Assembly: GCF_003945545.1 (NCBI RefSeq)
Contig: NZ_CP029617.1
Location: 7,529,001-7,593,000 of the forward strand
Length of the DNA: 64,000 nt
Reading direction: 5' to 3'
From: Streptomyces sp. WAC 01529
Lineage (GTDB): Bacteria; Actinomycetota; Actinomycetes; Streptomycetales; Streptomycetaceae
Of the stretch, positions 51,476 to 59,529 are shown in pieces. Under the pieces are notes generated by a model. That model was not told where the DNA came from. It ran no database searches and saw only the letters and a program-made list of their open reading frames with translations. Position 1 is the stretch's first letter, and every line of letters begins with the position of its first letter. A program made the translations under genes and the position numbers.

Positions 51476-52695
51476 GGCGTGAACGCATCGTCGACGCGCT
51501 GATCGTGGGCGCCGGACCGGCAGGTCTCGCCACCGCGGCCGGGCTCGCCGCGACGGGCGCGGGCGAGGTCGAGGTGGTCGACAGGGACCAGCAGGCGGGC
51601 GGAGCCGCGCGGCACTGCGCGCACGGCGGGTTCGGCCGCTTCGGGATGACCGGGCCGCAGTACGCGGAGCGCTGGGTGGCCGCGGCCGTCGGCGTCGGCG
51701 CGGTGCTGCGGACCGGCGTCACCGTCACCGGCTGGTCGGGGCCCCTCACCCTGGACACCACGAGCCCGCGCGGCCTGGAGCGGATCACCGCCCGGGCCGT
51801 CGTCCTCGCCACCGGTGCGCGTGAACGGCCCCGCGCCGCACGCCTGGTGCCCGGCACGCGGCCCGCCGGGGTGTTCACCACGGGGGAGTTGCAGCGGGCC
51901 GTCCACGGCCACGGGCAGCGGATCGGCACGCGGGCCGTCGTCGTCGGCGCGGAGCCGGTGAGCCTCACCGCCCTCGACACGCTGCGGCAGGCCGGGGTCG
52001 AGGTCGCCGCGCTGGTCACGGAGTACCCGCGCCACCAGGCGTCGCGGGCCCGCGCCGCCGAGGCCCGGCTGCGGCACGCCATCCCCCTCCTCACGGACGC
52101 CACCGTCACCGAACTCCTCGGGCGGGGCCGCCTGTCGGGGGTGGGGCTGCGGCACCGGGACGGCAGAACGGCGTACGTCGCCTGCGACACCGTGGTCTTC
52201 ACCGGCGATTTCGTCCCCGACCAGGAACTGGCCCGGCGCGGTGGCCTGCCGCTCGACCCCGGCACGCGCGGGCCCGCGGTCGACGGCGCCTTCCGCACCG
52301 CCGAGCGCGGTGTCTTCGCGGTGGGCAACGTCCTGCACGCCGTCGAACCGGCTCGGGTGGTGGCCAGGGAGGGCGCGGCCGCCTCCGCCGCGGTCCGGCG
52401 CTATCTCCGCGACGGCGACTGGCCCTCCGCCTCGGTGCCGCTGCGGGTCACGGCCCCGCTCGGCTGGGTCGCCCCCAACCGCCTCGCCCTCGACGAGCCG
52501 GGCGACGGATTCACCCTGCGGACCACGGAGTTCGTCACCCACCCCACCCTGGTGGTCACCCAGGACGGCAGGACCCTCCACCGCGCCCGCCGCCGTCGCC
52601 CAGCGGTCCCGAACCGGCCCTTCCGTATCCCCGGCGACTGGACCGGCCGGGTGGACGCGCGGGGCGGCGCCGTACGGATCGCCCTGGCCGACTGA
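51472..52695 (+). CDS. FAD/NAD(P)-binding oxidoreductase
   Basis: 407 residues. It starts with ALIVGAGPAGLATAAGLAATGAG (FAD motif) and has VVLATGARERPRAA and a second Rossmann strand RAVVVGAEPVSLTALD, then VVFTGDFVPDQELA and GVFAVGNVLHAVEPA. The pattern is that of opine-oxidase/hydrogen-cyanide-synthase large-subunit-like flavoproteins that accompany a GlpA- or DAO-type subunit. The ATG overlaps the previous stop. With the kinase and first flavoprotein it forms a probable polyol- or phosphopolyol-oxidising complex; electron acceptor unknown. Confidence 0.88.
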   Translation: MRRERIVDALIVGAGPAGLATAAGLAATGAGEVEVVDRDQQAGGAARHCAHGGFGRFGMTGPQYAERWVAAAVGVGAVLRTGVTVTGWSGPLTLDTTSPRGLERITARAVVLATGARERPRAARLVPGTRPAGVFTTGELQRAVHGHGQRIGTRAVVVGAEPVSLTALDTLRQAGVEVAALVTEYPRHQASRARAAEARLRHAIPLLTDATVTELLGRGRLSGVGLRHRDGRTAYVACDTVVFTGDFVPDQELARRGGLPLDPGTRGPAVDGAFRTAERGVFAVGNVLHAVEPARVVAREGAAASAAVRRYLRDGDWPSASVPLRVTAPLGWVAPNRLALDEPGDGFTLRTTEFVTHPTLVVTQDGRTLHRARRRRPAVPNRPFRIPGDWTGRVDARGGAVRIALAD

Positions 52696-52802
52696 GCCAC
52701 GGGCCCGCCCCGCGGCCGCCAGGGCCGTGATGGCCGGATGCCGCCTGTGCACGGGTGTGCGAACGCCCGTAGGCTGTGCGACCTTCGCGGTCTGGGGGGC
52801 TT

Positions 52803-53852
52803 GTGAACAGTCTTCGTACGGTCGTTGTCTGCCTGTTGATCGCGTGCGCCACTCTGGTGTCGCCCGCCGCGGCCGTGACGCCCGGCTGGTCGGCTCTGCC
52901 GGTACCGGCGGCGGCCCCGCCGGTGACCGTGAAGGACCTCGCCGCCCGCGGGCCGGGCGAGGCGTGGGCGAGCGGGTACGAGCACGCCGCCGACGGACTG
53001 CGGCCCATGCTCTACCGGTGGGACGGCACGGAGTGGAGCCGGGACACCACCTTCCCTGGCGCCGGTGAGCAGGGCTGGCTCGGCAAGGTGCAGTTCGTCG
53101 GCAAGGAGGTGTGGATCTTCCACAACCGCGCCGGCGAGGGCGAGATCCTGCGCCGCTCGGCGGAAGGGTGGAGCGCCCTCCCGCTGCCGCGGACCCTGCG
53201 GATCTACCAGGACTTCGCCGCGGTACAGGGTGCCGCGTGGGTGGTCGGTGAGGACGACACCGGGCTGAAGGTGCTGCACTACGACGGCTCCGCCTGGACC
53301 ACGCAGGCCGCCCCGGAAGACGTGCACTACGTGATGGGCATCACGGCACGTACCGCCACCGACGCCTGGGCCTGGGCGGACACCAGCACCGGGACCACCG
53401 TCCTGCGCTGGGACGGCACCGCGTGGCGCGACGCCAAGGTGCCCCTGCCGTCGCGCGCCAACGTGCACACGATCCTGCTCGAACCGTCCGGCCGGGCCGC
53501 CGTCAGCGGCAGTCAGCACACCGACGACGGGGTCCGCGCCTACCTGATGACCTGGAACGGGCATGCCTGGCGCACCACTTACCCCCCGCTGGGCGACACC
53601 TACACGGAGGCCTTGGTGCGCGGCCCGGACGGCGCGCTGTGGCTGCCGGTGCGCAGCGACCGCGCGTTCCAGTCGAAGTACGCGCGCGTGGACGGCGCCC
53701 GCACCACCTTCTCCTACGGGCCCCAGCGCACGAACGCGATCGACGTGAAACCACGCGCCATGGCGAGGGCCGGGTCCTCCCTGCTCTCCTTCGGGACCGT
53801 CGAGATCTACGGCTCGAAACCGAATCTGATGAGCGAGCGGCTGGGAGGCTGA
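52803..53852 (+). CDS. Secreted propeller-like protein
   Basis: 349 residues. A signal peptide (NSLRTVVVCLLIACATLV, ending near AAAVTPGW) precedes about eight repeats with a W.RWDGTEW... or L.YDGSAWTT core (YRWDGTEWS, LHYDGSAWT, LRWDGTAWR, MTWNGHAWR). Each is a beta-hairpin of the kind that builds a beta-propeller, so it is probably a surface or extracellular propeller. The GTG at 52803 follows GGGGGG. A paralogue of like make-up follows after only two bases, so the pair is co-transcribed. Function unknown. Confidence 0.82.
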   Translation: MNSLRTVVVCLLIACATLVSPAAAVTPGWSALPVPAAAPPVTVKDLAARGPGEAWASGYEHAADGLRPMLYRWDGTEWSRDTTFPGAGEQGWLGKVQFVGKEVWIFHNRAGEGEILRRSAEGWSALPLPRTLRIYQDFAAVQGAAWVVGEDDTGLKVLHYDGSAWTTQAAPEDVHYVMGITARTATDAWAWADTSTGTTVLRWDGTAWRDAKVPLPSRANVHTILLEPSGRAAVSGSQHTDDGVRAYLMTWNGHAWRTTYPPLGDTYTEALVRGPDGALWLPVRSDRAFQSKYARVDGARTTFSYGPQRTNAIDVKPRAMARAGSSLLSFGTVEIYGSKPNLMSERLGG

Positions 53853-53854
53853 CC

Positions 53855-54964
53855 ATGGCACGCCGACTTCTCGTCGCGGTCCTCGCCGCCGCCATGACCC
53901 TCGTGGCCGTCATGAGCGCGGCCGCGGCGGAGACCCGCTCCTGGGAACACGTCCCGGTCCCGGCGGAGGTACGTCCACAGGCCGGGCTGAACCAGGCCGT
54001 GGCCTTCGGGCAGGACCGGGCGTGGGCGGTGGGCACCGACGCCGTCGGCCGCGACGCGCCGGGCTTCCCCCTACTGCTGCGCTGGGACGGAGGCTCGTGG
54101 CAGCGCCAGGGCCTGCCCGAGGTCCGCTGGCAGGGCGAGCTGCTCTCCGTCGCGGCGACCTCACCGACCTCGGCCTGGGCGGTCGGCCGCGACTCGGCGG
54201 GCGGCACCCGTCTGCTCCGCTTCGACGGCGACTCCTGGAACGAGCGCAGGCCGCCACGCGGTGTGGACGTGACCCAGGCCGTCGCCGGTGGTGGGGAGAC
54301 CTGGCTGATCGGTACGAGGGACGGCGCGCAGGCGCTGCTCCGCTGGGACGGCCGCGGCTGGCGGGACGTGCCGGTGCCGCCCGGTGCGGTGTACGGCCTG
54401 CACATCCTGTCGGCCGACGACGTCTGGGCCGCGGGCTCCACCGAGTCGGCGGCGGCCGTGTCGCACTGGGACGGGAAGGCGTGGCAGCAGACGATCGTGT
54501 ACGGGTTCCCGCGGTCGGCCGTGGGAAGCGTGCTCGCGGTCTCGCCGACGGAGGTGTGGGCGGGCGGCACGGCCGGGTTCATCGGCGGCCCCGCGGGCAA
54601 GCCGATCCCGCCCCTGCTCGTCCGCTTCGACGGGAAGACGTGGAGCCGCGTCACCATACCGACGGACTTCGGCGGGATCACCTCGCTGGCGCCGGACGCG
54701 TCCGGCGGGCTCGGCTGGGTCGCGGTGGCCCGCTCGCAGAAGTGGGGCCCGCCGGGCTCCTATCCGCCGATCGTCCCCGGCCCCGATTTCCTCGCCTGGA
54801 ACGGAGAGTCCTTCACGGGGTACAGCGAACCGGAGGTGGCCGGAGAGGGTAAGTCCTCCGTGATGCGGCTGGCACCGGTGCCGGGCACGGCGACGGTGTG
54901 GTCGGTCGGCAGGGCCGCGGGCCCCGAGGGCACGTTCGCCCCGCGCATCCTGCGGTTCGGCTGA
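53855..54964 (+). CDS. Secreted propeller-like protein (paralogue)
   Basis: 369 residues. The signal peptide starts MARRLLVAVLAAAMTLVAV and ends near AAAAETRSW. Repeats RWDGGSWQR, LRFDGDSWNE, LRWDGRGWRD, SHWDGKAWQQ, VRFDGKTWSR and LAWNGESF follow, with AWAVG or VWAAG strands between them. These match the repeats of the upstream protein. An ATG at 53855 follows GGGAGG and lies two bases after the previous stop. It probably forms a beta-propeller outside the cell; ligand unknown. Confidence 0.82.
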   Translation: MARRLLVAVLAAAMTLVAVMSAAAAETRSWEHVPVPAEVRPQAGLNQAVAFGQDRAWAVGTDAVGRDAPGFPLLLRWDGGSWQRQGLPEVRWQGELLSVAATSPTSAWAVGRDSAGGTRLLRFDGDSWNERRPPRGVDVTQAVAGGGETWLIGTRDGAQALLRWDGRGWRDVPVPPGAVYGLHILSADDVWAAGSTESAAAVSHWDGKAWQQTIVYGFPRSAVGSVLAVSPTEVWAGGTAGFIGGPAGKPIPPLLVRFDGKTWSRVTIPTDFGGITSLAPDASGGLGWVAVARSQKWGPPGSYPPIVPGPDFLAWNGESFTGYSEPEVAGEGKSSVMRLAPVPGTATVWSVGRAAGPEGTFAPRILRFG

Positions 54965-55457
54965 CCCGCCGAGGGCGAGCGGGGCGGCGGCCAGGGGCTG
55001 CCGGGGGGCGCTGAGGGGCAGTCGCCCGCTCTCACTGAAGTACCGGCCGAAGAACCGGCACCCCGTCCTCCGCCTCACCTCATCGCGCCGGGCGCGGAGC
55101 ACATCACCCCTGGCGAAGAAGCCGTCGGCCGCGATGCCGTGCAGGCCGTACTCGACGCGCTCGGCGCGCAGACGTCACGCGCATCGGTGGGCTCATCCTC
55201 AGAACGGCCTGGGCTGTCGCCGGGTGGTGCCACGATGGCGCCGGTGCCTCTCCCTCGCCTGAATCCCCCTTCCCAGCTGCCGCCGAAGGGCGTAGGGCTG
55301 CGTCCTCACCACGGGGTGAACCATGCGTGACGCCATCAATGGCTCGCCATGGTGCCATGGGTGTGCCATGATGGCGCCATGAAGGGCGCGCGCTCCTCGG
55401 TCTCCGCCGACCAGGGGGTGCGCGTTTCCGCGGAGGAGCCATCGGAGGGGTCGGATC
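54965..55457. other. Intergenic region with possible gene remnant and GCCAT cluster
   Basis: 493 bases. On the minus strand, about 54970-55172 reads LRAERVEYGLHGIAADGFFA followed by RGDV, RTGCRFFGRYF and SGRLPLSAP, with good coding character but no good start, so it may be the tail of a lost gene. Five GCCAT pentamers and the palindrome ATGGCGCCAT lie at 55332-55380 ahead of the GtrA gene. Confidence 0.45.
55332..55380. promoter_or_regulatory. Cluster of five GCCAT pentamers ending in the palindrome ATGGCGCCAT
   Basis: GCCAT occurs at 55332, 55346, 55354, 55365 and 55376 within 49 bases, the last inside the perfect palindrome ATGGCGCCAT (55371-55380). The cluster is 78 bases ahead of the GtrA gene. 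Spacings of 8 to 14 suggest multiple binding sites of one protein; the regulator is unknown. Confidence 0.4.
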
Positions 55458-55955
55458 ATGGAGACAGCACGGAGCCAGCAGCAGACGGCCCCCGGCGCCT
55501 TCGCCGCCTTCGCCCGCTTCGTGCTCTGCGGCGGCGGAGTGGGGCTCGCCTCCAGCTTCGCCGTGGCGGGCCTCGCCTCCTCGATCCCCTGGGCCCTGGC
55601 CAACGCCCTGGTCACCGTCGTCTCCACGCTCCTCGCCACCGAGCTGCACGCCCGCTTCACCTTCGGCGCGGGCGGGCGCGCCACCGGGCGCCAGCACGTG
55701 CAGTCGGCCGGGTCGGCGGCGGCCGCGTACGCGGTGACCTGCGTGGCGATGTTCGCCTTGCAGCAGCTCGTGGCGGCGCCCGGTGCGGTGCTGGAGCAGA
55801 TCGTCTATCTGTCGGCCTCCGCGCTCGCCGGTGTCGCGCGGTTCGCGGTGCTGCGCCTGGTCGTCTTCGCGCGGAACCGTTCGCAGGCCGCGGTGACCGT
55901 CCGTACCGTGGCGCGCGGCTCGGCCCCGGCCCCGGTGCTCTGCCGCGCCGCATGA
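55458..55955 (+). CDS. GtrA-family small membrane protein
   Basis: 165 residues with four hydrophobic segments: FVLCGGGVGLASSFAVAGLA, ALANALVTVVSTLLATEL, AAAAYAVTCVAMFALQQL and IVYLSASALAGVARF. The conserved RF.LCGG.. start and the closing LAGVARFAVLRLVVFAR (family pattern F..NR.WVF) indicate the GtrA-like group, which flips or carries sugar lipids across the membrane. The ATG follows GGAGGGG. No glycosyltransferase partner lies beside it. Confidence 0.8.
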   Translation: METARSQQQTAPGAFAAFARFVLCGGGVGLASSFAVAGLASSIPWALANALVTVVSTLLATELHARFTFGAGGRATGRQHVQSAGSAAAAYAVTCVAMFALQQLVAAPGAVLEQIVYLSASALAGVARFAVLRLVVFARNRSQAAVTVRTVARGSAPAPVLCRAA

Positions 55956-56005
55956 CCTGGCCGGGGGCCTCGTGCGCCGTCGTATGCGCGTGAACGCACA
56001 GGGAA

Positions 56006-56042
56006 CTTACATAAGCAGGCGGGGCGTTCCTAGAGTGGCGCC
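56006..56042 (+). promoter_or_regulatory. Probable leaderless promoter and operator of the MarR gene
   Basis: TAGAGT at 56031-56036 fits a -10 box and ends six bases before the ATG at 56043, so transcription would begin at or next to the start codon. CTTA-CA-TAAG (56006-56015), a perfect inverted repeat, lies over the expected -35 region and could be the operator for self-repression. Confidence 0.5.
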
Positions 56043-56642
56043 ATGTCGAACGACGAACCACGCGCGGCCGCCGACGCTCAGGGCGAGGCCCACGGCACCC
56101 TGGACCCCAGTGCCCACGGCACCCCGGACCGGGGCGCCCCTGACTCCGCCCTGGACGTGGAAGCCTTCACCTCCGCGATCGAGGACTTCAACCGGTTCTA
56201 CATCCGGCTCCCCGTCCTGGAGAAGCTGCCGTTCACGACCCTGTCGGTGCTCGACACCCTCGCGTTCGGCGGCAGCCCGCGGCGGCTGACCGAGCTGACG
56301 AAGACCGAGCAGGTCAGCCAGCCCGGCATCACCCAGCTGGTCACCCGCCTGGAGCGGGACGGACTCGTGGAGCGCCGCCCGGACCCGAGCGACGGCCGCG
56401 GCGTCCTGGTCCACATCACGGAGGCGGGCCGGGAGATCGGCCGCTCCCGCCGCGCCGACCGGGCGCGGCACCTGCGACCGCTCCTCGACCAGCTGGCCCC
56501 CGAGCAGCGCCGCGCGATCGCGGACGCCCTGCCCGCCCTCACCCGCCTCGCGGAGCTGGGACGCGCCCGGTCGCAGACGGCGGGAACCCCTTCCCACGGC
56601 CCCGCCTCCCGCATAGACTCCAAAACTAGCAGCGCTAATTAA
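56043..56642 (+). CDS. MarR-family transcriptional regulator
   Basis: 199 residues. A disordered, charged N-terminus (about 1-38) precedes the winged helix: LSVLDTLAFGGSPRRLTEL, VSQPGITQLVTRLERDGLVE and RRPDPSDGRGVLVHITEAG, the standard MarR recognition helix and wing. Dimer helices close the chain. The thiolase gene begins 36 bases downstream, and an inverted repeat TAGC-AGC-GCTA (56627-56637) overlaps the end of this gene, so it likely controls the fatty-acid-type genes that follow. Probably leaderless. Confidence 0.9.
   Translation: MSNDEPRAAADAQGEAHGTLDPSAHGTPDRGAPDSALDVEAFTSAIEDFNRFYIRLPVLEKLPFTTLSVLDTLAFGGSPRRLTELTKTEQVSQPGITQLVTRLERDGLVERRPDPSDGRGVLVHITEAGREIGRSRRADRARHLRPLLDQLAPEQRRAIADALPALTRLAELGRARSQTAGTPSHGPASRIDSKTSSAN
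56627..56637. promoter_or_regulatory. Inverted repeat before the thiolase gene
   Basis: TAGCAGCGCTA is a perfect four-base inverted repeat with a three-base centre, in an AT-rich patch 41 bases upstream of the thiolase start. It is a possible binding site for the MarR protein encoded just before it. Confidence 0.35.
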
Positions 56643-56678
56643 CGCAGCGAGACCCGCAGAACGATCCGGAGCCGTATC

Positions 56679-57866
56679 GTGCGCACAGTCCACTTCGCCG
56701 CCGCCCGCCGCACCCCCATCGGCAAGCTCCGCGGCGCCCTGTCCTCCGTCCGCCCCGACGACCTCGCCGCGGACGTCGTACGAGGACTCCTCGCCGACCT
56801 GCCGCAGCTGGACCCCGCCCGGATCGACGACATCTACTGGGGCGCCGCCAACCAGGCGGGCGAGGACAACCGCAACGTGGCCCGCATGGCCGCCCTCCTC
56901 GCCGGCCTCCCGGAATCCGTGCCCGGAGCGACCGTCAACCGGCTCTGCGCCTCCGGACTCGAAGCCGTCACCACCGCCGCGCGCACCATCGCCGCGGGGG
57001 AGGCCGACATCGTCCTCGCGGGCGGCTCCGAGTCGATGAGCCGCGCCCCCTTCGTCCTGCCCCGCCCGGACGAGGTACTGCCGCACCGCATGGAAGCCGC
57101 CGACACCCGCCTCGGCTGGCGCCTCACCAACCCGAGGATGAAGGACCTGCACGGCGTCCTCGCGATGGGTGAGACCGCCGAAGAGGTCGCCGAACGCCAC
57201 GGCGTCCCGCGCGAGCGCCAGGACGCCTTCGCCCTCCGCAGCCACCAGCGCGCCGCCGCCGCCCGCAAGGACGGCCACTTCCAGGACGAACTGCTCCCCG
57301 TCACCCGGCCCGACGGCGTCGTGGTCGACACGGACGAATGCGTGCGCGAGGACACCTCGTACGAGAAGCTCAGCAGTCTGAAGCCCGTCTTCCGCAAGGG
57401 CGGCACGGTCACCGCGGGCAACGCCTCGCCGATGAACGACGGCGCCGCGGGACTGCTGCTCGTCAGCGAGGAGGCGCTGAACGACCTGGGCCTGGAGTCC
57501 CTTGGCCGGTACGCGGCCGGGGCGTCGGCGGGCGTGCACCCGGACGTCATGGGCCTCGGGCCGGTGCCCGCCACACGCAAGGTGCTCGACCGCCTGGGCT
57601 GGAGAGTCGAGGACATCCAGGAGGCGGAGTTCAACGAGGCGTTCGCCGCCCAGGCCCTCGCCTGCGTCGACGCCCTCGGCTTCGACCCGGAGCTGGTCAA
57701 CCCCTCCGGCGGCGCCATCGCGCTCGGCCACCCCCTCGGCTGCTCGGGCGCCCGCATCCTCACCACACTGCTGCACCGCATGCGCCGTACGGGCGCCTCG
57801 CGCGGCCTCGCCACCATGTGCGTGGGCGTGGGCCAGGGCACCGCGCTCCTCGTCGAGCGCGACTGA
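56679..57866 (+). CDS. Acetyl-CoA acyltransferase (thiolase)
   Basis: 395 residues. The thiolase catalytic set is complete: NRLCASGLEAV with nucleophile Cys about 90, EFNEAFAAQAL, GGAIALGHPLGCSG (His) and a late Cys in TMCVGVGQGTAL. The N-terminal RTPIGKLRGALSSV and IYWGAANQAGEDNRN match degradative thiolases of the PaaJ/PcaF or FadA type, which cleave 3-ketoacyl-CoA. The GTG at 56679 follows GGAGCC. It lies between a MarR gene and an acyl-CoA ligase gene, forming a compact acid-degradation unit. Confidence 0.92.
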   Translation: MRTVHFAAARRTPIGKLRGALSSVRPDDLAADVVRGLLADLPQLDPARIDDIYWGAANQAGEDNRNVARMAALLAGLPESVPGATVNRLCASGLEAVTTAARTIAAGEADIVLAGGSESMSRAPFVLPRPDEVLPHRMEAADTRLGWRLTNPRMKDLHGVLAMGETAEEVAERHGVPRERQDAFALRSHQRAAAARKDGHFQDELLPVTRPDGVVVDTDECVREDTSYEKLSSLKPVFRKGGTVTAGNASPMNDGAAGLLLVSEEALNDLGLESLGRYAAGASAGVHPDVMGLGPVPATRKVLDRLGWRVEDIQEAEFNEAFAAQALACVDALGFDPELVNPSGGAIALGHPLGCSGARILTTLLHRMRRTGASRGLATMCVGVGQGTALLVERD

Positions 57867-57986
57867 CCCGCGCCCGGCGCACCACCGCCGACCGGGGCGC
57901 CCGGCGCGCCCCGCGCGCCACACAGCAGCGCGCCGCGCAGCAGTCCGAACCACCGCAAGGCCGCACGGAAACGGAGCACACCCCCC

Positions 57987-59501
57987 ATGGCAACGCTGTC
58001 CCTCGCCACCATCCTCGCCGAGCCCGCCCGCCGCCACCCGGACCGCACCGCCCTCGTCGAGGGTGAACTGCGCCTCTCCTTCAGGGAATTGTGGCGTGAG
58101 GCCCGCGCCCAGGGCGCCGCCCTTACGGAGCTGGGCGTGCGGCCGGGGGACCGCGTGGCCCTGATGGCGCCCAACGTGGCCGAGTTCCCGAAGGCCTACT
58201 ACGCGATCCTCGCCGCGGGAGGCGTGGTCGTCCCCGTCCACCTGCTGCTCTCCGCGCAGGAGGTCGAGCACGTCCTGCGCGACAGCGGCGCGAGCCTGCT
58301 CCTGTGCCACCCCACGAAGGCGCCGACGGGCCGAGCGGCCGCCGAGGCCACCGGCGTACGCATGCTGGAGCTGGGCGCCGGGGGCGAGTGGGAGACCCTG
58401 GCCCGCGAGACCGAGCCCCTAGCCTCGTACGTCACGCGCGACGCCGACGACCCCGCCGTCATCTTCTACACCAGCGGCACCACAGGCATCCCCAAGGGCG
58501 CCGTGCTCAGCCACTTCAACCTCGTGATGAACGCGACCGTCAACGCCTTCGACGCCAACGACGTCCGGCCCGACGACATCGTGCTGGGCGCGCTGCCCCT
58601 CTTCCACGCCTTCGGCCAGACCGTCTCCATGAACTCCACCTGGCGGGCGGGCGCCACCCTCGTCCTGCTGCCCCGCTTCGACGCCGCGCGCGCCATCGAG
58701 CTGATGGTGGCGGAAGGGGCGAACACCTTCCACGGCGTGCCCACCATGTACGTGGGTCTGGTGGCCGCCGCCGCCACCGCCCCCGAGCTGCCCCGGCTGC
58801 GCCTGTGCATCTCCGGAGGCGCCTCGCTGCCCGTCGCCGTCCTCGAACGCTTCGAAGAGGCCTTCGGCACACCGGTCTACGAGGGCTACGGCCTCTCCGA
58901 GACCTCCCCGGCCGCCTCCGTCAACCAGCCCGACCTCGGGACCAAGGCGGGCACCATCGGCCACCCCCTGTGGGGCGTCGACGTCGAGATCGCCCGCGCC
59001 GACATCGACGACCGCGTCGAGCTGCTGCCCACCGGCGAACTCGGCGAGGTCGTGATCCGCGGCCACAACGTCTTCTCCGGCTATCTGGGCCGCCCCGAGG
59101 CCACCGCCGAGGCGCTGGTCGACGGCTGGTTCCGCACCGGCGACCTCGGCACCAAGGACACCGAGGGCTTCCTGACCATCGTCGACCGCAAGAAGGACGT
59201 CATCATCCGCGGCGGCTTCAACGTCTATCCGCGCGAGGTCGAGGAAGTCCTGATGCGCCACCCGGACGTGGCGCAGGCCGCCGTGATCGGCCTGGCCCAC
59301 CCCGTCCACGGCGAGGAGATCTGTGCCGTCGTCGTCCCGGCGCCCGACGCGGCCAAGGACGCGGACGCGATCATCGCGTGGTCGAAGGAGCACCTGGGCC
59401 GCCACAAGTACCCGCGCCGCCTGGAGTTCACGGACGCCCTCCCGCTCGGCCCCAGCATGAAGGTCCTCAAGCGCGAGCTGCGTACTCAGTACACCGTGTA
59501 G
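57987..59501 (+). CDS. Acyl-CoA ligase, AMP-binding family
   Basis: 504 residues. Motifs of the ANL superfamily are in order: FYTSGTTGIPKGAVLSH (P-loop), ALPLFHAFGQT, FHGVPTMYVGL, YEGYGLSETSPAAS, WFRTGDLGTKD, VDRKKDVIIRGGFNVYPREV (hinge) and a catalytic Lys in GPSMKVLKREL. It activates a carboxylic acid as acyl-AMP and then acyl-CoA; relatives act on medium- or long-chain fatty or aromatic acids. The start at ATG 57987 has a weak RBS. With the thiolase upstream it could feed acids to beta-oxidation. Confidence 0.92.
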   Translation: MATLSLATILAEPARRHPDRTALVEGELRLSFRELWREARAQGAALTELGVRPGDRVALMAPNVAEFPKAYYAILAAGGVVVPVHLLLSAQEVEHVLRDSGASLLLCHPTKAPTGRAAAEATGVRMLELGAGGEWETLARETEPLASYVTRDADDPAVIFYTSGTTGIPKGAVLSHFNLVMNATVNAFDANDVRPDDIVLGALPLFHAFGQTVSMNSTWRAGATLVLLPRFDAARAIELMVAEGANTFHGVPTMYVGLVAAAATAPELPRLRLCISGGASLPVAVLERFEEAFGTPVYEGYGLSETSPAASVNQPDLGTKAGTIGHPLWGVDVEIARADIDDRVELLPTGELGEVVIRGHNVFSGYLGRPEATAEALVDGWFRTGDLGTKDTEGFLTIVDRKKDVIIRGGFNVYPREVEEVLMRHPDVAQAAVIGLAHPVHGEEICAVVVPAPDAAKDADAIIAWSKEHLGRHKYPRRLEFTDALPLGPSMKVLKRELRTQYTV

Positions 59502-59529
59502 ACGCGCTGGGTCCAGCGGGCCGGTCGGC

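Noticed and set aside
55332..55380. GCCAT cluster as a CRISPR array
   Set aside because: The repeats are five bases with uneven 3-9-base gaps, not 28-37-base repeats with unique spacers.
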